A DNA stretch of 64,000 bases from JBIQKZ01 sp044464765 (GTDB lineage: Bacteria; Pseudomonadota; Gammaproteobacteria; Burkholderiales; Burkholderiaceae_B). This document shows, one piece after another, positions 42,277 through 51,886 of the stretch (its first letter is position 1; each line of letters begins with the position of its first letter). The notes below the pieces were generated by a model, which did no database searches, was not told where the DNA came from, and saw only the letters and a program-made list of their open reading frames with translations. The translations under genes and the position numbers were made by a program. Location: positions 62,001-126,000 of the forward strand of contig JBIQKZ010000012.1 of the NCBI GenBank assembly GCA_044464765.1, in the 5' to 3' direction.

Positions 42277-43629
42277 ATGGCTAAAGCAAAAACCTCTTTC
42301 GTCTGCTCCGACTGCGGCGGTGTATGCCCTAAATGGGAGGGCAAATGCCCGCATTGCGGCTCATGGAATACCTTGGTGGAAACGGTCGAGCAAAGCGCTG
42401 CGCAACATCGCTTTGCTCCCTTGGCGTCCAGCAGCCCCATTCGAACCCTGTCCGAAATCGAGGCGCGCGAACTGCCGCGCCAGCCTTCAGGGATTGCCGA
42501 GTTTGATCGCGTCCTGGGGGGCGGCCTGGTGCCCGGTGCGGTTGTGCTGATCGGGGGGGATCCGGGCATTGGAAAGTCGACCTTGCTTTTGCAGGCGCTA
42601 GTCTCGCTGTCGCGCGCGGTGCCGGTGCTGTACGTTACGGGTGAAGAATCCGCCGAGCAGGTGGCCCTTCGGGCGCACCGCCTGGAACTTGCAACCGCCG
42701 CCGTCAAGCTCGTGGCCGAAATACGGCTGGAAGCCATCGTGGCGGCCCTGTCCGAGCAAAAACCCGCGGTTGCCGTTATTGATTCCATCCAGACGCTTTA
42801 TTCCGACCAGTTATCCGCCGCGCCCGGATCCGTCTCGCAGGTACGCGAGTGCGCGGCCCAACTGACGCGTCTGGCTAAACAAACGGGGATCACCATCGTA
42901 CTGATCGGTCATGTGACCAAAGACGGCTCCCTGGCCGGACCGCGTGTGCTGGAGCACATCGTGGATACTGTCCTGTATTTTGAAGGGGATACCCATTCTT
43001 CGTTTCGCCTGATCCGGGCCATCAAGAATCGCTTCGGCGCGGTCAATGAACTGGGTGTGTTCGCTATGACCGATCGGGGCTTGAAAGGGGTCAGCAATCC
43101 ATCTGCGCTGTTCCTGTCCCAACATGATCACGATGTGGCGGGCTCATGTGTCATGGCGACCCAGGAAGGCACGCGTCCCCTGCTGGTCGAGATCCAGGCT
43201 CTGGTCGATGCGGCTCATGCTCCCAACCCGCGTCGTCTGTCAGTGGGGCTTGAGAGCGCGCGCCTGGCCATGTTGCTGGCGATCCTGCATCGGCATGCCG
43301 GCGTGGTTACCTATGACCAGGATGTCTTCGTGAATGCCGTCGGCGGCGTGAAAATTACTGAGCCTGCCGCCGACCTGCCGGTATTGCTGGCGATCATGTC
43401 CTCGCTGCGCAACAAACCGCTGCCCAAGGGCTTGGTGGTGTTCGGCGAGGTTGGGTTGGCGGGCGAAATCCGGCCTGCGCCGCGCGGTCAGGAACGCCTG
43501 AAAGAAGCCGCCAAGCTCGGTTTCAGCGTGGCGCTGATACCCAAGGCGAATGCGCCGCGCCAGCCCGTCGAGGGCCTGGAAGTCTGGGCGGTGGACCGGG
43601 TCGATGCGGCCATCGGGCGCTTGCAATGA
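42277..43629 (+). CDS. radA: DNA repair protein RadA/Sms
   Basis: RadA is a DnaB-like branch-migration helicase in recombination. The 450-residue protein has an N-terminal zinc finger with Cys10, Cys13, Cys24 and Cys27, Walker A GGDPGIGKST (about 91-100), and the family-specific KNRFG motif in IKNRFGAVNELGVFAM (about 249-264). A Lon-like C-terminal domain holds FVNAVGGVKITEPAADL. It overlaps the following permease gene by four bases. Confidence 0.96.
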   Translation: MAKAKTSFVCSDCGGVCPKWEGKCPHCGSWNTLVETVEQSAAQHRFAPLASSSPIRTLSEIEARELPRQPSGIAEFDRVLGGGLVPGAVVLIGGDPGIGKSTLLLQALVSLSRAVPVLYVTGEESAEQVALRAHRLELATAAVKLVAEIRLEAIVAALSEQKPAVAVIDSIQTLYSDQLSAAPGSVSQVRECAAQLTRLAKQTGITIVLIGHVTKDGSLAGPRVLEHIVDTVLYFEGDTHSSFRLIRAIKNRFGAVNELGVFAMTDRGLKGVSNPSALFLSQHDHDVAGSCVMATQEGTRPLLVEIQALVDAAHAPNPRRLSVGLESARLAMLLAILHRHAGVVTYDQDVFVNAVGGVKITEPAADLPVLLAIMSSLRNKPLPKGLVVFGEVGLAGEIRPAPRGQERLKEAAKLGFSVALIPKANAPRQPVEGLEVWAVDRVDAAIGRLQ

Positions 43630-46130
43630 TCAGGTTTCTGATGACGGCGCTTCAAACGGGCGCCAGGGCGCTCAAGCGCGACTGGCGCTCGGGCGAGCTT
43701 TACCTGCTGTTGTGCGCCTTGGTGATCGCCGTGTCCGCGGTGTCCAGCGTGGCCTTCCTGGCCGAGCGGGTAGGGTTGGCCTTGCAGGGCAGTTCGGCGC
43801 AGATGCTGGGCGCCGACCTTGCGTTGCGGTCGCGCGAACCAATCGATCCGGCGCTGCGGGCGCATGCCGAACAGTCCGGCATGGCCACGTCGGGCTATCT
43901 GTCGTTCGCCTCGATGCTCAGCGCCGGCGAGCAAATGCATCTGGTGTCGGTGAAAGCGGTTGAAGAAGGGTATCCGCTACGTGGGCAGATGCGGCTGGTG
44001 GATCCGGATGCATTGGATGGCGTATCGGTGACGGCGATTCCGGAAACAGGCATGCTATGGGCCGATCCACAAGTCCTGTCCTTGCTTAAGGTGGGTATTG
44101 GCGACAAGGTCCAACTTGGCGAAAGCGCGTTCATCCTGGAAGGGGTGATTGCCCAGGAGCCCGACCGCTCGGTGCAGTTTATCAACGTGGCGCCGCGCGT
44201 CATGATTCGCGCTGGCGACGTAGCGGCCACCGGCTTGCTCGGGCTGGGCAGTCGATCCAGTCATACATTGCTGGCGGCGGGTCCGGCCGCAGCCATCCAG
44301 CGATATGCCGATTGGCTGGAGGCACGTCTGCAGCGCGGACAAACCGTGATGTTGCCAGGGTCGGGTAGTCCTGAAGTAGAGCGTTCTTTGTCGCGCGCCA
44401 GCCAATTCCTGGCGTTGGTGGCCTTGATGACCATCGTGATCGCCGCGCTTGCCGTGGTGCTGGCCGCCCGACGTTATCATCGTCGTCATCAGGATGGCTT
44501 TGCCGTCATGCGTTGTATGGGGGCGGGGCGTGCCGCCCTGTCCTCCATGCTTTTGGTGCAGTTTGCTTTACTTGGGTTGTGTGCTTCGTTACTGGGCGTG
44601 GCGGGCGGCTTTGTGGTTCAGTGGTTGCTGGGCAATGCTGTGACGGCCTGGTTCGATGCCGTGCTGCCGCCGACCGGTTGGATGCCGGTAGTCTATGGTT
44701 TGGCCACGGGCCTATCGATTTTGCTGGGGTTTGCTTGGCCGCCATTGGCGGCGCTGGGCGGCACGCCGCCCGTGCGCGTATTGCGCAAAAGCGTTGGCGG
44801 TTCTCTTGGGCGCGGCTGGTTGGCTTACGTGCCTGGTGTGTTGATCATTCTGGCGTTGGTCGCCTGGGTATCGGGTGATGGACGCATGAGTGTCATTGTC
44901 GGGCTGGGACTGTTGGCAGCGTTTGGCTTGTTTTATCTTGCTGCCTATCTTTTACTGCGCTTCCTGGCCCTGTATACGCGCCGCAGCCAGGGTCATGCGC
45001 CCTTGCGTTTCGCACTTGCGGGCATGGTGCGCCGCAAGGCGTTGACCACCACGCAATTCTGCGCCCTGGCGATCGGTCTGATGGTGCTGTTGTTGTTGGC
45101 GATTACGCGTACAGAGTTGCTGGCCGGTTGGCGCAATACCGTACCGGTTGATGCGCCGAACACCTTCCTGATCAATATCCAGCCCGACCAGCAGAGCCTG
45201 GTGCGCGATCGCCTGGCCGCCGCGGGTATCGCAGCCGCCGCGCTCTCGCCCATGGTGCGCGGCCGTCTGATTGCGATTGATGGCAAGGCCGTCGATCCTT
45301 CCTCATATGACGACGAGAATGCTCGCCGCCTTGCGGACCGGGAATTCAACCTTTCCTATACTGATACATTGCCCCAAAGCAATTCATTGATCGAAGGCCG
45401 ATGGCTCGATCCCGAGGGCAGCGAGGTTTCGTTGGAAGACGGGATGATCAAGTCGCTTGGCATCAAGCTGGGCGACATCCTGACGTTTGAGATCGCGGGT
45501 TCGCCGGTCGATGTTAGGGTGACCAGCGTACGCGAGGTCAAATGGGATTCGTTCGATGTGAATTTCTTCGCCTTGTTTTCGCCCAGTGTTCTGCGCGATG
45601 CGCCTGCCAGTTTTATTACGTCCTTCCTGCTGCCTTCCGGACAAGCGGGTTTGGTGCGCGACTTGGTGCGCGAGTTCCCAAACATTACGGTGCTCGATGT
45701 CGGCGCGATATTAAGTCAGGTGCAGGATGTGCTCGAGCAGGCCATTCAGGCGGTTCAGTTCCTGTTCGTCTTCACGGTGCTGGCGGGTGTTCTGGTATTG
45801 ATGGCCGCCTTGCTGTCCACGCGGGAGGAAAGAATCCAGGAGGTGGCCATTCTCAGGGTGTTGGGCGCCCGTGGAGCGCAACTGAAAAGCGCGTTTTATC
45901 TGGAGCTGGTCATGACCGGAGGTCTGTCCGGCCTCATGGCTGCGGCGGGGGCATCGGCCATCGCCGCGCTGCTATCCCATTGGGTGTTCGACATCGATGT
46001 GGTGTGGCTGTGGTGGCCTTGGGCGTTTGGCTTGGCGGGCGGTATTCTGGCGGCATGCGTCGGCGGCGCCCTTGCGCTGCGCGGCGTGCTTCGAACGCCG
46101 CCGCTGGTGTCGCTTAGGGAAACGGCATGA
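43626..46130 (+). CDS. FtsX-type ABC transporter permease, YbbP-like
   Basis: The 834-residue inner-membrane protein matches the YbbP/FtsX-type permease layout: one N-terminal helix (about 25-45), a large periplasmic MacB-like domain, a first set of helices (about 260-480), a second periplasmic domain, and a final FtsX domain (about 710-825) with EERIQEVAILRVLGARGAQL. Such permeases act with a YbbA ATPase in export of lipids or peptides, but no ATPase gene adjoins it here. It overlaps radA and kdkA by four bases. Confidence 0.88.
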   Translation: MIRFLMTALQTGARALKRDWRSGELYLLLCALVIAVSAVSSVAFLAERVGLALQGSSAQMLGADLALRSREPIDPALRAHAEQSGMATSGYLSFASMLSAGEQMHLVSVKAVEEGYPLRGQMRLVDPDALDGVSVTAIPETGMLWADPQVLSLLKVGIGDKVQLGESAFILEGVIAQEPDRSVQFINVAPRVMIRAGDVAATGLLGLGSRSSHTLLAAGPAAAIQRYADWLEARLQRGQTVMLPGSGSPEVERSLSRASQFLALVALMTIVIAALAVVLAARRYHRRHQDGFAVMRCMGAGRAALSSMLLVQFALLGLCASLLGVAGGFVVQWLLGNAVTAWFDAVLPPTGWMPVVYGLATGLSILLGFAWPPLAALGGTPPVRVLRKSVGGSLGRGWLAYVPGVLIILALVAWVSGDGRMSVIVGLGLLAAFGLFYLAAYLLLRFLALYTRRSQGHAPLRFALAGMVRRKALTTTQFCALAIGLMVLLLLAITRTELLAGWRNTVPVDAPNTFLINIQPDQQSLVRDRLAAAGIAAAALSPMVRGRLIAIDGKAVDPSSYDDENARRLADREFNLSYTDTLPQSNSLIEGRWLDPEGSEVSLEDGMIKSLGIKLGDILTFEIAGSPVDVRVTSVREVKWDSFDVNFFALFSPSVLRDAPASFITSFLLPSGQAGLVRDLVREFPNITVLDVGAILSQVQDVLEQAIQAVQFLFVFTVLAGVLVLMAALLSTREERIQEVAILRVLGARGAQLKSAFYLELVMTGGLSGLMAAAGASAIAALLSHWVFDIDVVWLWWPWAFGLAGGILAACVGGALALRGVLRTPPLVSLRETA

Positions 46131-46849
46131 CGGCGGTCCAGGCGCCTTCCCGCGATGTCCGGTTTCCGGGGGGATGCGCGCGCCTGGCCTCTTTCCTTGG
46201 CGAGCAGCAGCCGGCTGCGCTGTTCGATCCCGCCAACCCCGCTTTGTCCGCCCAGCCGGTCAAGGTGGGGGGCCGGCAGTCCGCCTGGTTTGTTTCGGGG
46301 AGGGTGGGTTCAGCCGTGCTGCGGCGTTATCGCCGTGGGGGATTGATGGCCCGGTTGGTGCGCGATTTCTACCTGTGGCTTGGCGGCGGCCGCACGCGCT
46401 CCTTTGCAGAGTTCGATACCTTAGCCTATTTGCGGGGATGCGGGTTGAAGGTGCCTGCGCCGATTGGGGCAGCCTATTGGCGCAAAGGCTTGCTGTATCA
46501 GGCCGCCATTCTTGTTGAGCGCATCGCTGGGGTGACCACCCTGGGCCAGACTCAGGAGGACGCCAGCCAGGAAGCCGTGGCGGGGGCGATATTTGCCATG
46601 CACGAAGCGGGCGTCTGGCATGCCGACCTTAATGCCCACAATATTCTGATTGACGGCGCAGGGAGCGTATGGCTGATTGATTTCGACAAGGCGCAACGCA
46701 GGGTTCTGACGGCCGGCAGGCGCAAGTCCAACCTGTTGCGTTTGCGTCGTTCCCTGGTCAAAGTGGCCGGCGAGCGAGGGTTGAAATACTGGCACGGTCT
46801 GAATCAGGCCTATGGGCGCCGGATGCTGGGCCGGAATCAACCCTTTTGA
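46127..46849 (+). CDS. kdkA: 3-deoxy-D-manno-octulosonic acid kinase
   Basis: KdkA phosphorylates Kdo at position 4 in the lipopolysaccharide inner core at the cytoplasmic face of the membrane. The 240-residue protein is kinase-like: GGLMARLVRDFYLWLGGGRT (about 71-90), the catalytic loop HADLNAHNILID (about 165-176) and the metal motif WLIDFDKAQRR. The KdkA signature is RSFAEFDTLAYLRG. Phosphorylated single-Kdo cores are typical for Bordetella and Haemophilus. It starts with an ATGA overlap from the permease. Confidence 0.92.
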   Translation: MTAVQAPSRDVRFPGGCARLASFLGEQQPAALFDPANPALSAQPVKVGGRQSAWFVSGRVGSAVLRRYRRGGLMARLVRDFYLWLGGGRTRSFAEFDTLAYLRGCGLKVPAPIGAAYWRKGLLYQAAILVERIAGVTTLGQTQEDASQEAVAGAIFAMHEAGVWHADLNAHNILIDGAGSVWLIDFDKAQRRVLTAGRRKSNLLRLRRSLVKVAGERGLKYWHGLNQAYGRRMLGRNQPF

Positions 46850-46906
46850 AGCGAAAAGGCTTTATGATCACGTCTTTTCAGGGTTTTGTCTTTTGGGGAG
46901 CCCGTC

Positions 46907-48007
46907 ATGAATTTCTGCACGCTTAGGTATTTCCTGCTTGGACTCACGTTGACGTGCGCGGCTGCTCCAGCCTGGGCGCAGGATCGTGTCGTCAATGTCT
47001 ATAACTGGGCTGAATACACCGCTCCCGACACGATTTCGGGGTTCGAGAAAGAAACCGGAATCAAGGTGCGTTACGACGTATACGACAGCAACGATACTCT
47101 GCAGGCCAAACTGCTTACTGGGAAATCGGGCTACGACATTGTCGTTCCGTCGTCAAATTATGCGGCCCGGCAGCTCGAGGCGGGCTTGTTCCAGAAGCTG
47201 GATAAAAGCAAGATTCCCAACTGGAAGAACCTGGATCCGGACATCATGGCCATGGTGGCCAACGTGGATCCGGGTAATCAATACCTGGTGCCTTGGGGAT
47301 ACGGCACCACCGGCCTGGGCTATAACATTGACGCCGTCAAGAAAGCCATGGGCGCCGATGCGCCGCTGGCCAGTTGGGATATGCTGTTCGATCCGGCAAA
47401 GATCGAAACGCTGAAGGCTTGCGGGGTGTCCATGCTGGACGAGCCCGCCCAGGTGTTTCCCGCTGCCCTCCATTACCTGGGCAAGGATCCGAACAGCAGC
47501 AATCCCGACGACTATGCGGCGGCGCTGGAGCTCTTGAAGAAAATCCGTCCTCACATTCGCCAGTTCAGCTCATCAGGGTATATCGACGAATTGGCGTCGG
47601 GGGATCTATGCATGGTGTATGGGTATTCCGGCGATGTCCTGATCGCTGCCAACCGAGCGAAGGAAGCCGGCAAGGGCTATGCCATCAATTATTATCTGCC
47701 CGACGGCGGCGCGCCGGCGTGGTTCGATACCATGGCCATCCCCAAGGGGGCGGCCAACGCCGACGAGGCGCACGCCTTCATCAACTATATCGAAACCCCG
47801 CAAGTGCATGCGGCCATTACCAACACGATGTTCTATCCCAATGCCAATAAAGAGGCGCGTCAATACGTCAACCCCGAGGTCGCCGAGAACCCCATGATCT
47901 ATCCTCCGCCCGATGTCGCCGCGACGCTTTTTGTGGTCAAGCCGCAGCCCTTGGCCATACAGCGGCTTCAAACCCGCATGTGGGCCGAACTGAAAGCCGG
48001 GCGCTAG
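46907..48007 (+). CDS. potF: putrescine/polyamine ABC transporter binding protein
   Basis: PotF-type periplasmic binding protein for putrescine or related polyamines. The 366-residue product has a signal peptide ending near PAWAQD (about 24). RVVNVYNWAEYTAPDTI, the SGYDIVVPSSNYAARQ loop and VPWGYGTTGLGYN match the PotD/PotF family. GGGGAG precedes ATG 46907; an upstream in-frame start at 46886 is unsupported. It opens potF-potG-potH-potI. Confidence 0.94.
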   Translation: MNFCTLRYFLLGLTLTCAAAPAWAQDRVVNVYNWAEYTAPDTISGFEKETGIKVRYDVYDSNDTLQAKLLTGKSGYDIVVPSSNYAARQLEAGLFQKLDKSKIPNWKNLDPDIMAMVANVDPGNQYLVPWGYGTTGLGYNIDAVKKAMGADAPLASWDMLFDPAKIETLKACGVSMLDEPAQVFPAALHYLGKDPNSSNPDDYAAALELLKKIRPHIRQFSSSGYIDELASGDLCMVYGYSGDVLIAANRAKEAGKGYAINYYLPDGGAPAWFDTMAIPKGAANADEAHAFINYIETPQVHAAITNTMFYPNANKEARQYVNPEVAENPMIYPPPDVAATLFVVKPQPLAIQRLQTRMWAELKAGR

Positions 48008-48010
48008 CTT

Positions 48011-49138
48011 ATGGACAGTCGTTTTGGCGCGACGCCCTGGTCCGGCGATGTCGATGAATTCGTCCGCATGGAGGACATCGTCAAGATTTATGGCGACGTG
48101 GTGGCGGTGCAGTCGGTCAATCTGGCGGTGCGCCGCCAGGAAATCTTCGCCTTGCTGGGTAGTTCCGGGTGTGGCAAAACCACCTTGCTGCGCATGTTGG
48201 CGGGGTTTGAAGAGCCGACGTCCGGCCGCATTTTCCTGGATAACGAGGACATCACCGCGTTGGCGCCGCATCGGCGCCCGGTCAACATGATGTTCCAGTC
48301 GTATGCTTTGTTTCCGCATATGTCGGTCCAGGCGAATGTGGCTTTTGGCCTCAAGCAAGAAGGTGTGGCGCGCCATGAGATCGATGAGCGGGTTTTCGAG
48401 GCGCTCGACCTGGTGCAGATGGCAGGTTACGCACGGCGCAAGCCCCATCAACTGTCGGGCGGGCAGCAGCAGCGGGTGGCGCTGGCGCGCAGTCTGGTCA
48501 AGCGGCCCAAATTGTTGCTACTGGACGAACCCTTGTCGGCTCTGGACAGGCAGATTCGCCAGAAAACGCAGATTGAACTGGTGCGCATACTGGAACAGGT
48601 GGGTGTAACGTGTGTCATGGTCACGCACGACCAAGACGAAGCCATGACCATGGCGGATCGGCTGGGCATTATGACGGAAGGCCAGATCATGCAATGCGGC
48701 ACGCCACAGGAAGTCTACAATTTTCCCAACTCCCGCTTTGTCGCAGGCTTTATCGGCACGACCAATCTGTTTACCGGAACCATTGTGGTCGACGAGGCGG
48801 ATCACGTTCTGATCGAAAGCGAACAGCTTAGCCGGCCGTTGCACGTCGACCATGGGATCAACGAGCCCTTGGGCATGGAGGTGCATGTGTCGGTCCGGCC
48901 CGAGCATATTCGGGTCGGACGCCGGCAGCCTGTTCTGGACCATAACTGGGCGCACGGCATGGTCAATCATGTTGCGTGGATGGGCAGTTACGCGCGTTAC
49001 CAGCTTCGACTGGACTCCGGCATGCTGGTGGAAGCGGCCGTACCCGGCCAAATCATGATAGACAGCGATGCGCCGGGGATTGATGAAGAGGTTTACATCA
49101 GTTGGGCCAGTGACAGCGGCACGGTGCTGGCGACATGA
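48011..49138 (+). CDS. potG: polyamine ABC transporter ATPase
   Basis: This 375-residue ATPase energises polyamine import. Walker A GSSGCGKTT (50-58), the signature LSGGQQQRVALARSL and Walker B LLLLDEPLSALD follow in order, and a C-terminal TOBE domain (about 290-370) matches PotG. It begins 3 bp after potF and overlaps potH by four bases. Confidence 0.95.
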   Translation: MDSRFGATPWSGDVDEFVRMEDIVKIYGDVVAVQSVNLAVRRQEIFALLGSSGCGKTTLLRMLAGFEEPTSGRIFLDNEDITALAPHRRPVNMMFQSYALFPHMSVQANVAFGLKQEGVARHEIDERVFEALDLVQMAGYARRKPHQLSGGQQQRVALARSLVKRPKLLLLDEPLSALDRQIRQKTQIELVRILEQVGVTCVMVTHDQDEAMTMADRLGIMTEGQIMQCGTPQEVYNFPNSRFVAGFIGTTNLFTGTIVVDEADHVLIESEQLSRPLHVDHGINEPLGMEVHVSVRPEHIRVGRRQPVLDHNWAHGMVNHVAWMGSYARYQLRLDSGMLVEAAVPGQIMIDSDAPGIDEEVYISWASDSGTVLAT

Positions 49139-50052
49139 AAAGGTTGTTTTCCCGGTTTGCCGTGGCGCCGCGAACGCTTGCCATTGCCGTGCCGTTCGTC
49201 TGGTTGACGCTGTTCCTGCTGGTTCCTTTTTTGCTGGTCCTGAAGATCAGCTTTGCCGATCTTCAGTTCGGGATTCCTCCGTACACGCCGCTGGCCTTTG
49301 TTGAAGAACAGACCGTCAAGCTGGTGCTGAATTTGCGCAGCTACGCGCTATTGTTCACCGACAGCCTGTACATTGCTACCTACTGGAGCTCAGTGAAGAT
49401 GGCGGCCATCACGACGGTGTGCTGTGCGCTGATCGGTTATCCGATGGCGTATTACATTGCGCGCGCCAAGCCGTCGGTACGCAATGTATTGTTGCTCGCC
49501 GTTATCTTGCCATTCTGGACGTCGCTATTGCTGCGTGTCTACGCCTGGGTGGGCATTTTACGCAACGACGGCTTGCTGAATAATGCACTGATGGGCCTGG
49601 GCCTGATTGATGCTCCACTGGAGATCTACCGGACGGATCTGGCCGTGTATATCGGCTTGGTATATGCCTACCTGCCTTTTTTCATCCTGCCCTTGTATGC
49701 CAATTTGGTCAAGCTCGACCTAAGGCTGCTCGAGGCCGCCTACGACCTGGGCGCCAGGCCCTGGCGGGCTTTTATCGCCATCACCTTGCCCTTGTCGGCG
49801 CCGGGCGTGGTTGCTGGCGCCATGCTGGTATTCATTCCTTCGGTGGGTGAATATGTAATCCCCGAGATGCTGGGCGGAGCCGACACCCTGATGATGGGGC
49901 GGGTGATGTGGACCGAGTTCTTCAATAACGCCGATTGGCCGATGGCGGCGGCGGTTACTTGCATCATGGTCCTGATTCTGCTGATTCCCCTGGTGCTGTT
50001 TCAGTACAGCCAGGTGCGGCAAATGGAAGCGCAGCGTCGGAGGCAAGCATGA
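49135..50052 (+). CDS. potH: polyamine ABC transporter permease PotH
   Basis: The 305-residue permease has six membrane segments and the conserved inner loop EAAYDLGARPWRAFIAITLP (EAA motif, about 201-220) that contacts the ATPase. It ends in RQMEAQRRRQA. It sits second-last in the transporter operon and overlaps potI. Confidence 0.94.
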   Translation: MKRLFSRFAVAPRTLAIAVPFVWLTLFLLVPFLLVLKISFADLQFGIPPYTPLAFVEEQTVKLVLNLRSYALLFTDSLYIATYWSSVKMAAITTVCCALIGYPMAYYIARAKPSVRNVLLLAVILPFWTSLLLRVYAWVGILRNDGLLNNALMGLGLIDAPLEIYRTDLAVYIGLVYAYLPFFILPLYANLVKLDLRLLEAAYDLGARPWRAFIAITLPLSAPGVVAGAMLVFIPSVGEYVIPEMLGGADTLMMGRVMWTEFFNNADWPMAAAVTCIMVLILLIPLVLFQYSQVRQMEAQRRRQA

Positions 50053-50852
50053 GCCGCACCAATGGAGCCCTGCGTAATACAGTTCTGGGACTGGGTTTTG
50101 CCTTCCTTTACGGCCCGATCCTGTGCCTGATGGTGTTCTCGTTCAATGACTCGTCCATCATGACCTCATGGTCGGGTTTTTCGCTGCGCTGGTATCACGA
50201 GCTGTTCAATGATCGGGTGCTGCTTTCTGCCGCGGGGCTTTCGTTGCAAATCGCTGCCATGACCGCAACGGCGGCGGTGGTGATCGGCACCTGGGCCGGA
50301 TACGTCCTGGCGCGCATGGGCCGGTTTCGCGGTTTTGGCTTGTACATTGGCATGTTGAGTGCGCCGCTGGTGATCCCCGAGGTGGTTCTGGGGATATCGC
50401 TGTTGCTGATGTTCGTCGAGTTTGGCCGGGTGTTCGGGTGGCCGGATGGCAACGGAATCTTCACCATCTGGGTCGGCCATGTGATTTTGTGCATGGCCTA
50501 TGTGGCCGTTATCATCCAGTCCCGCATTCGCGACCTGGATCGCTCCCTGGAAGAAGCCGCCCTGGATCTTGGCGCGCCGCCGCTGAAGGTGTTCTTTGTG
50601 ATTACGCTGCCGATGCTTGCCCCGGCGTTGGCGGCGGCCTGGCTGCTGGCGTTCACCCTGTCGCTGGACGACGTTGTGATCGCTTCCTTCCTGTCGGGGC
50701 CGGGTTACACTACTTTGCCCCTCGAGGTATTTTCGCGGGTGCGCCTGGGGTTGAAGCCGGAAATCAATGCCTTGGCGACGTTGTTCATCGTTTTTGTGGG
50801 AATAGGCGTCATTGTGGCCAACCGGCTTGCCTGGCGAAGGAAGGAAACTTGA
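50049..50852 (+). CDS. potI: polyamine ABC transporter permease PotI
   Basis: The 267-residue permease is the partner of PotH, with six membrane segments and the EAA loop EEAALDLGAPPLKVFFVITL (about 173-192). The ATG at 50049 overlaps the potH stop; the open frame extends into potH without support. The stop overlaps the TTG start of the next gene, so translation probably continues into it. Confidence 0.94.
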   Translation: MSRTNGALRNTVLGLGFAFLYGPILCLMVFSFNDSSIMTSWSGFSLRWYHELFNDRVLLSAAGLSLQIAAMTATAAVVIGTWAGYVLARMGRFRGFGLYIGMLSAPLVIPEVVLGISLLLMFVEFGRVFGWPDGNGIFTIWVGHVILCMAYVAVIIQSRIRDLDRSLEEAALDLGAPPLKVFFVITLPMLAPALAAAWLLAFTLSLDDVVIASFLSGPGYTTLPLEVFSRVRLGLKPEINALATLFIVFVGIGVIVANRLAWRRKET

Positions 50853-51205
50853 AACCTCTACAACTTTATGGTTTAAAAAAATGCAGCACTTGCGTCAAGG
50901 CGCTCGCCTGGCTGGATGAACGAAAAATCGCATGGCGGTTTACCGATTACCGCGACGAGCCTGTTTCACGCGATCAGCTTCTGGATTGGAAACAACAGCT
51001 TGGCGATTGGCCCAAGCTGGTCAATCGTGCTTCCATGACATGGCGCAACCTGCCCGATGCGCTTAAAACCGCCGAAACCGACGAGCAATGGCTGGCCTTG
51101 ATCGCAGACCATCCCACCTTGGTGCGGCGTCCTGTGCTGGTGCAAGAGAACGGGCAGCTCAGCGTCGGATTTTCCGACAAGAAGTACTCCGAGCTGGTGG
51201 GATAA
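50849..51205 (+). CDS. ArsC-family reductase, YffB-like
   Basis: The 118-residue thioredoxin-fold protein resembles YffB/Spx-type ArsC relatives. LQLYGLKKCSTCVKALAWLD contains a Cys12-x-x-Cys15 pair, unlike classical ArsC, which has a single catalytic Cys here. The C-terminal RRPVLVQENGQLSVGF also fits. Function in bacteria is unclear; glutathione-linked thiol reduction has been proposed for the family. The TTG start overlaps the potI stop (TTGA) and has AAGGAA upstream. Confidence 0.86.
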   Translation: MKPLQLYGLKKCSTCVKALAWLDERKIAWRFTDYRDEPVSRDQLLDWKQQLGDWPKLVNRASMTWRNLPDALKTAETDEQWLALIADHPTLVRRPVLVQENGQLSVGFSDKKYSELVG

Positions 51206-51208
51206 GCC

Positions 51209-51886
51209 ATGTCGGACCAAAGCGAGCTGAAACGGCAGGCGGCGCTGGCCGCCGTCGATTACATCCTGCCTTTGCTGGGCCCGGAAACCATCCTGGGCGT
51301 GGGCACGGGCTCGACGGTCGATCTTTTCATCGACGCCATGGCAAAACATCGCCGGCATTTTCGGGGGGCTGTTTCCAGCTCCGAGCGCAGCAGCGCGCGC
51401 TTGTCAGCGTGCGGAATCAAGGTGTTTGACCTGAACGATGTGGTCGACATGCCGGTCTACGTCGATGGGGCCGACGAGATCGATGGCAACTTGAACATGA
51501 TCAAAGGGGGCGGCGGGGCCTTGACGCGTGAAAAAATCGTGGCCTCGGTGGCGCGCGAGTTCGTGTGTATTGTCGACCAGAGCAAATTGGTTGATCGTTT
51601 GGGCGCCTTCCCATTGCCTGTCGAGGTCATTCCCATGGCGCTGGCCTCGGTGGCGCGCCGGTTGGCCGAGTTGGGCGGCACGCCGGCCGAGCGGGGAGGT
51701 TTCGTCACGGACAACGGCTGCCGGATACTGGACGTTTCGGGCGTGGCCTACACAGACCCAGCCCGCCATGAGGCGCGGATCAACGATATCCCGGGTGTCG
51801 TGACATGCGGGTTGTTCGCTCTGCGCGGCGCGGACATCGCGCTGGTGTCCGGGCAGGACGGCGTACAGCGGTTGGTTCGCGCGTAG
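51209..51886 (+). CDS. rpiA: ribose-5-phosphate isomerase A
   Basis: RpiA interconverts ribose 5-phosphate and ribulose 5-phosphate. The 225-residue enzyme has the substrate loop GVGTGSTVDLFIDAM (about 29-43), DGADEIDGNLNMIKGGGGAL (about 87-106) with the catalytic acid, and REKIVASVA. It lies 3 bp after the ArsC-like gene and ends the pot operon run. Confidence 0.96.
   Translation: MSDQSELKRQAALAAVDYILPLLGPETILGVGTGSTVDLFIDAMAKHRRHFRGAVSSSERSSARLSACGIKVFDLNDVVDMPVYVDGADEIDGNLNMIKGGGGALTREKIVASVAREFVCIVDQSKLVDRLGAFPLPVEVIPMALASVARRLAELGGTPAERGGFVTDNGCRILDVSGVAYTDPARHEARINDIPGVVTCGLFALRGADIALVSGQDGVQRLVRA

Noticed and set aside
46846..46868. Promoter TTGAAG/TATGAT before potF
   Set aside because: The hexamers are only 11 bp apart, too close for a sigma-70 promoter.
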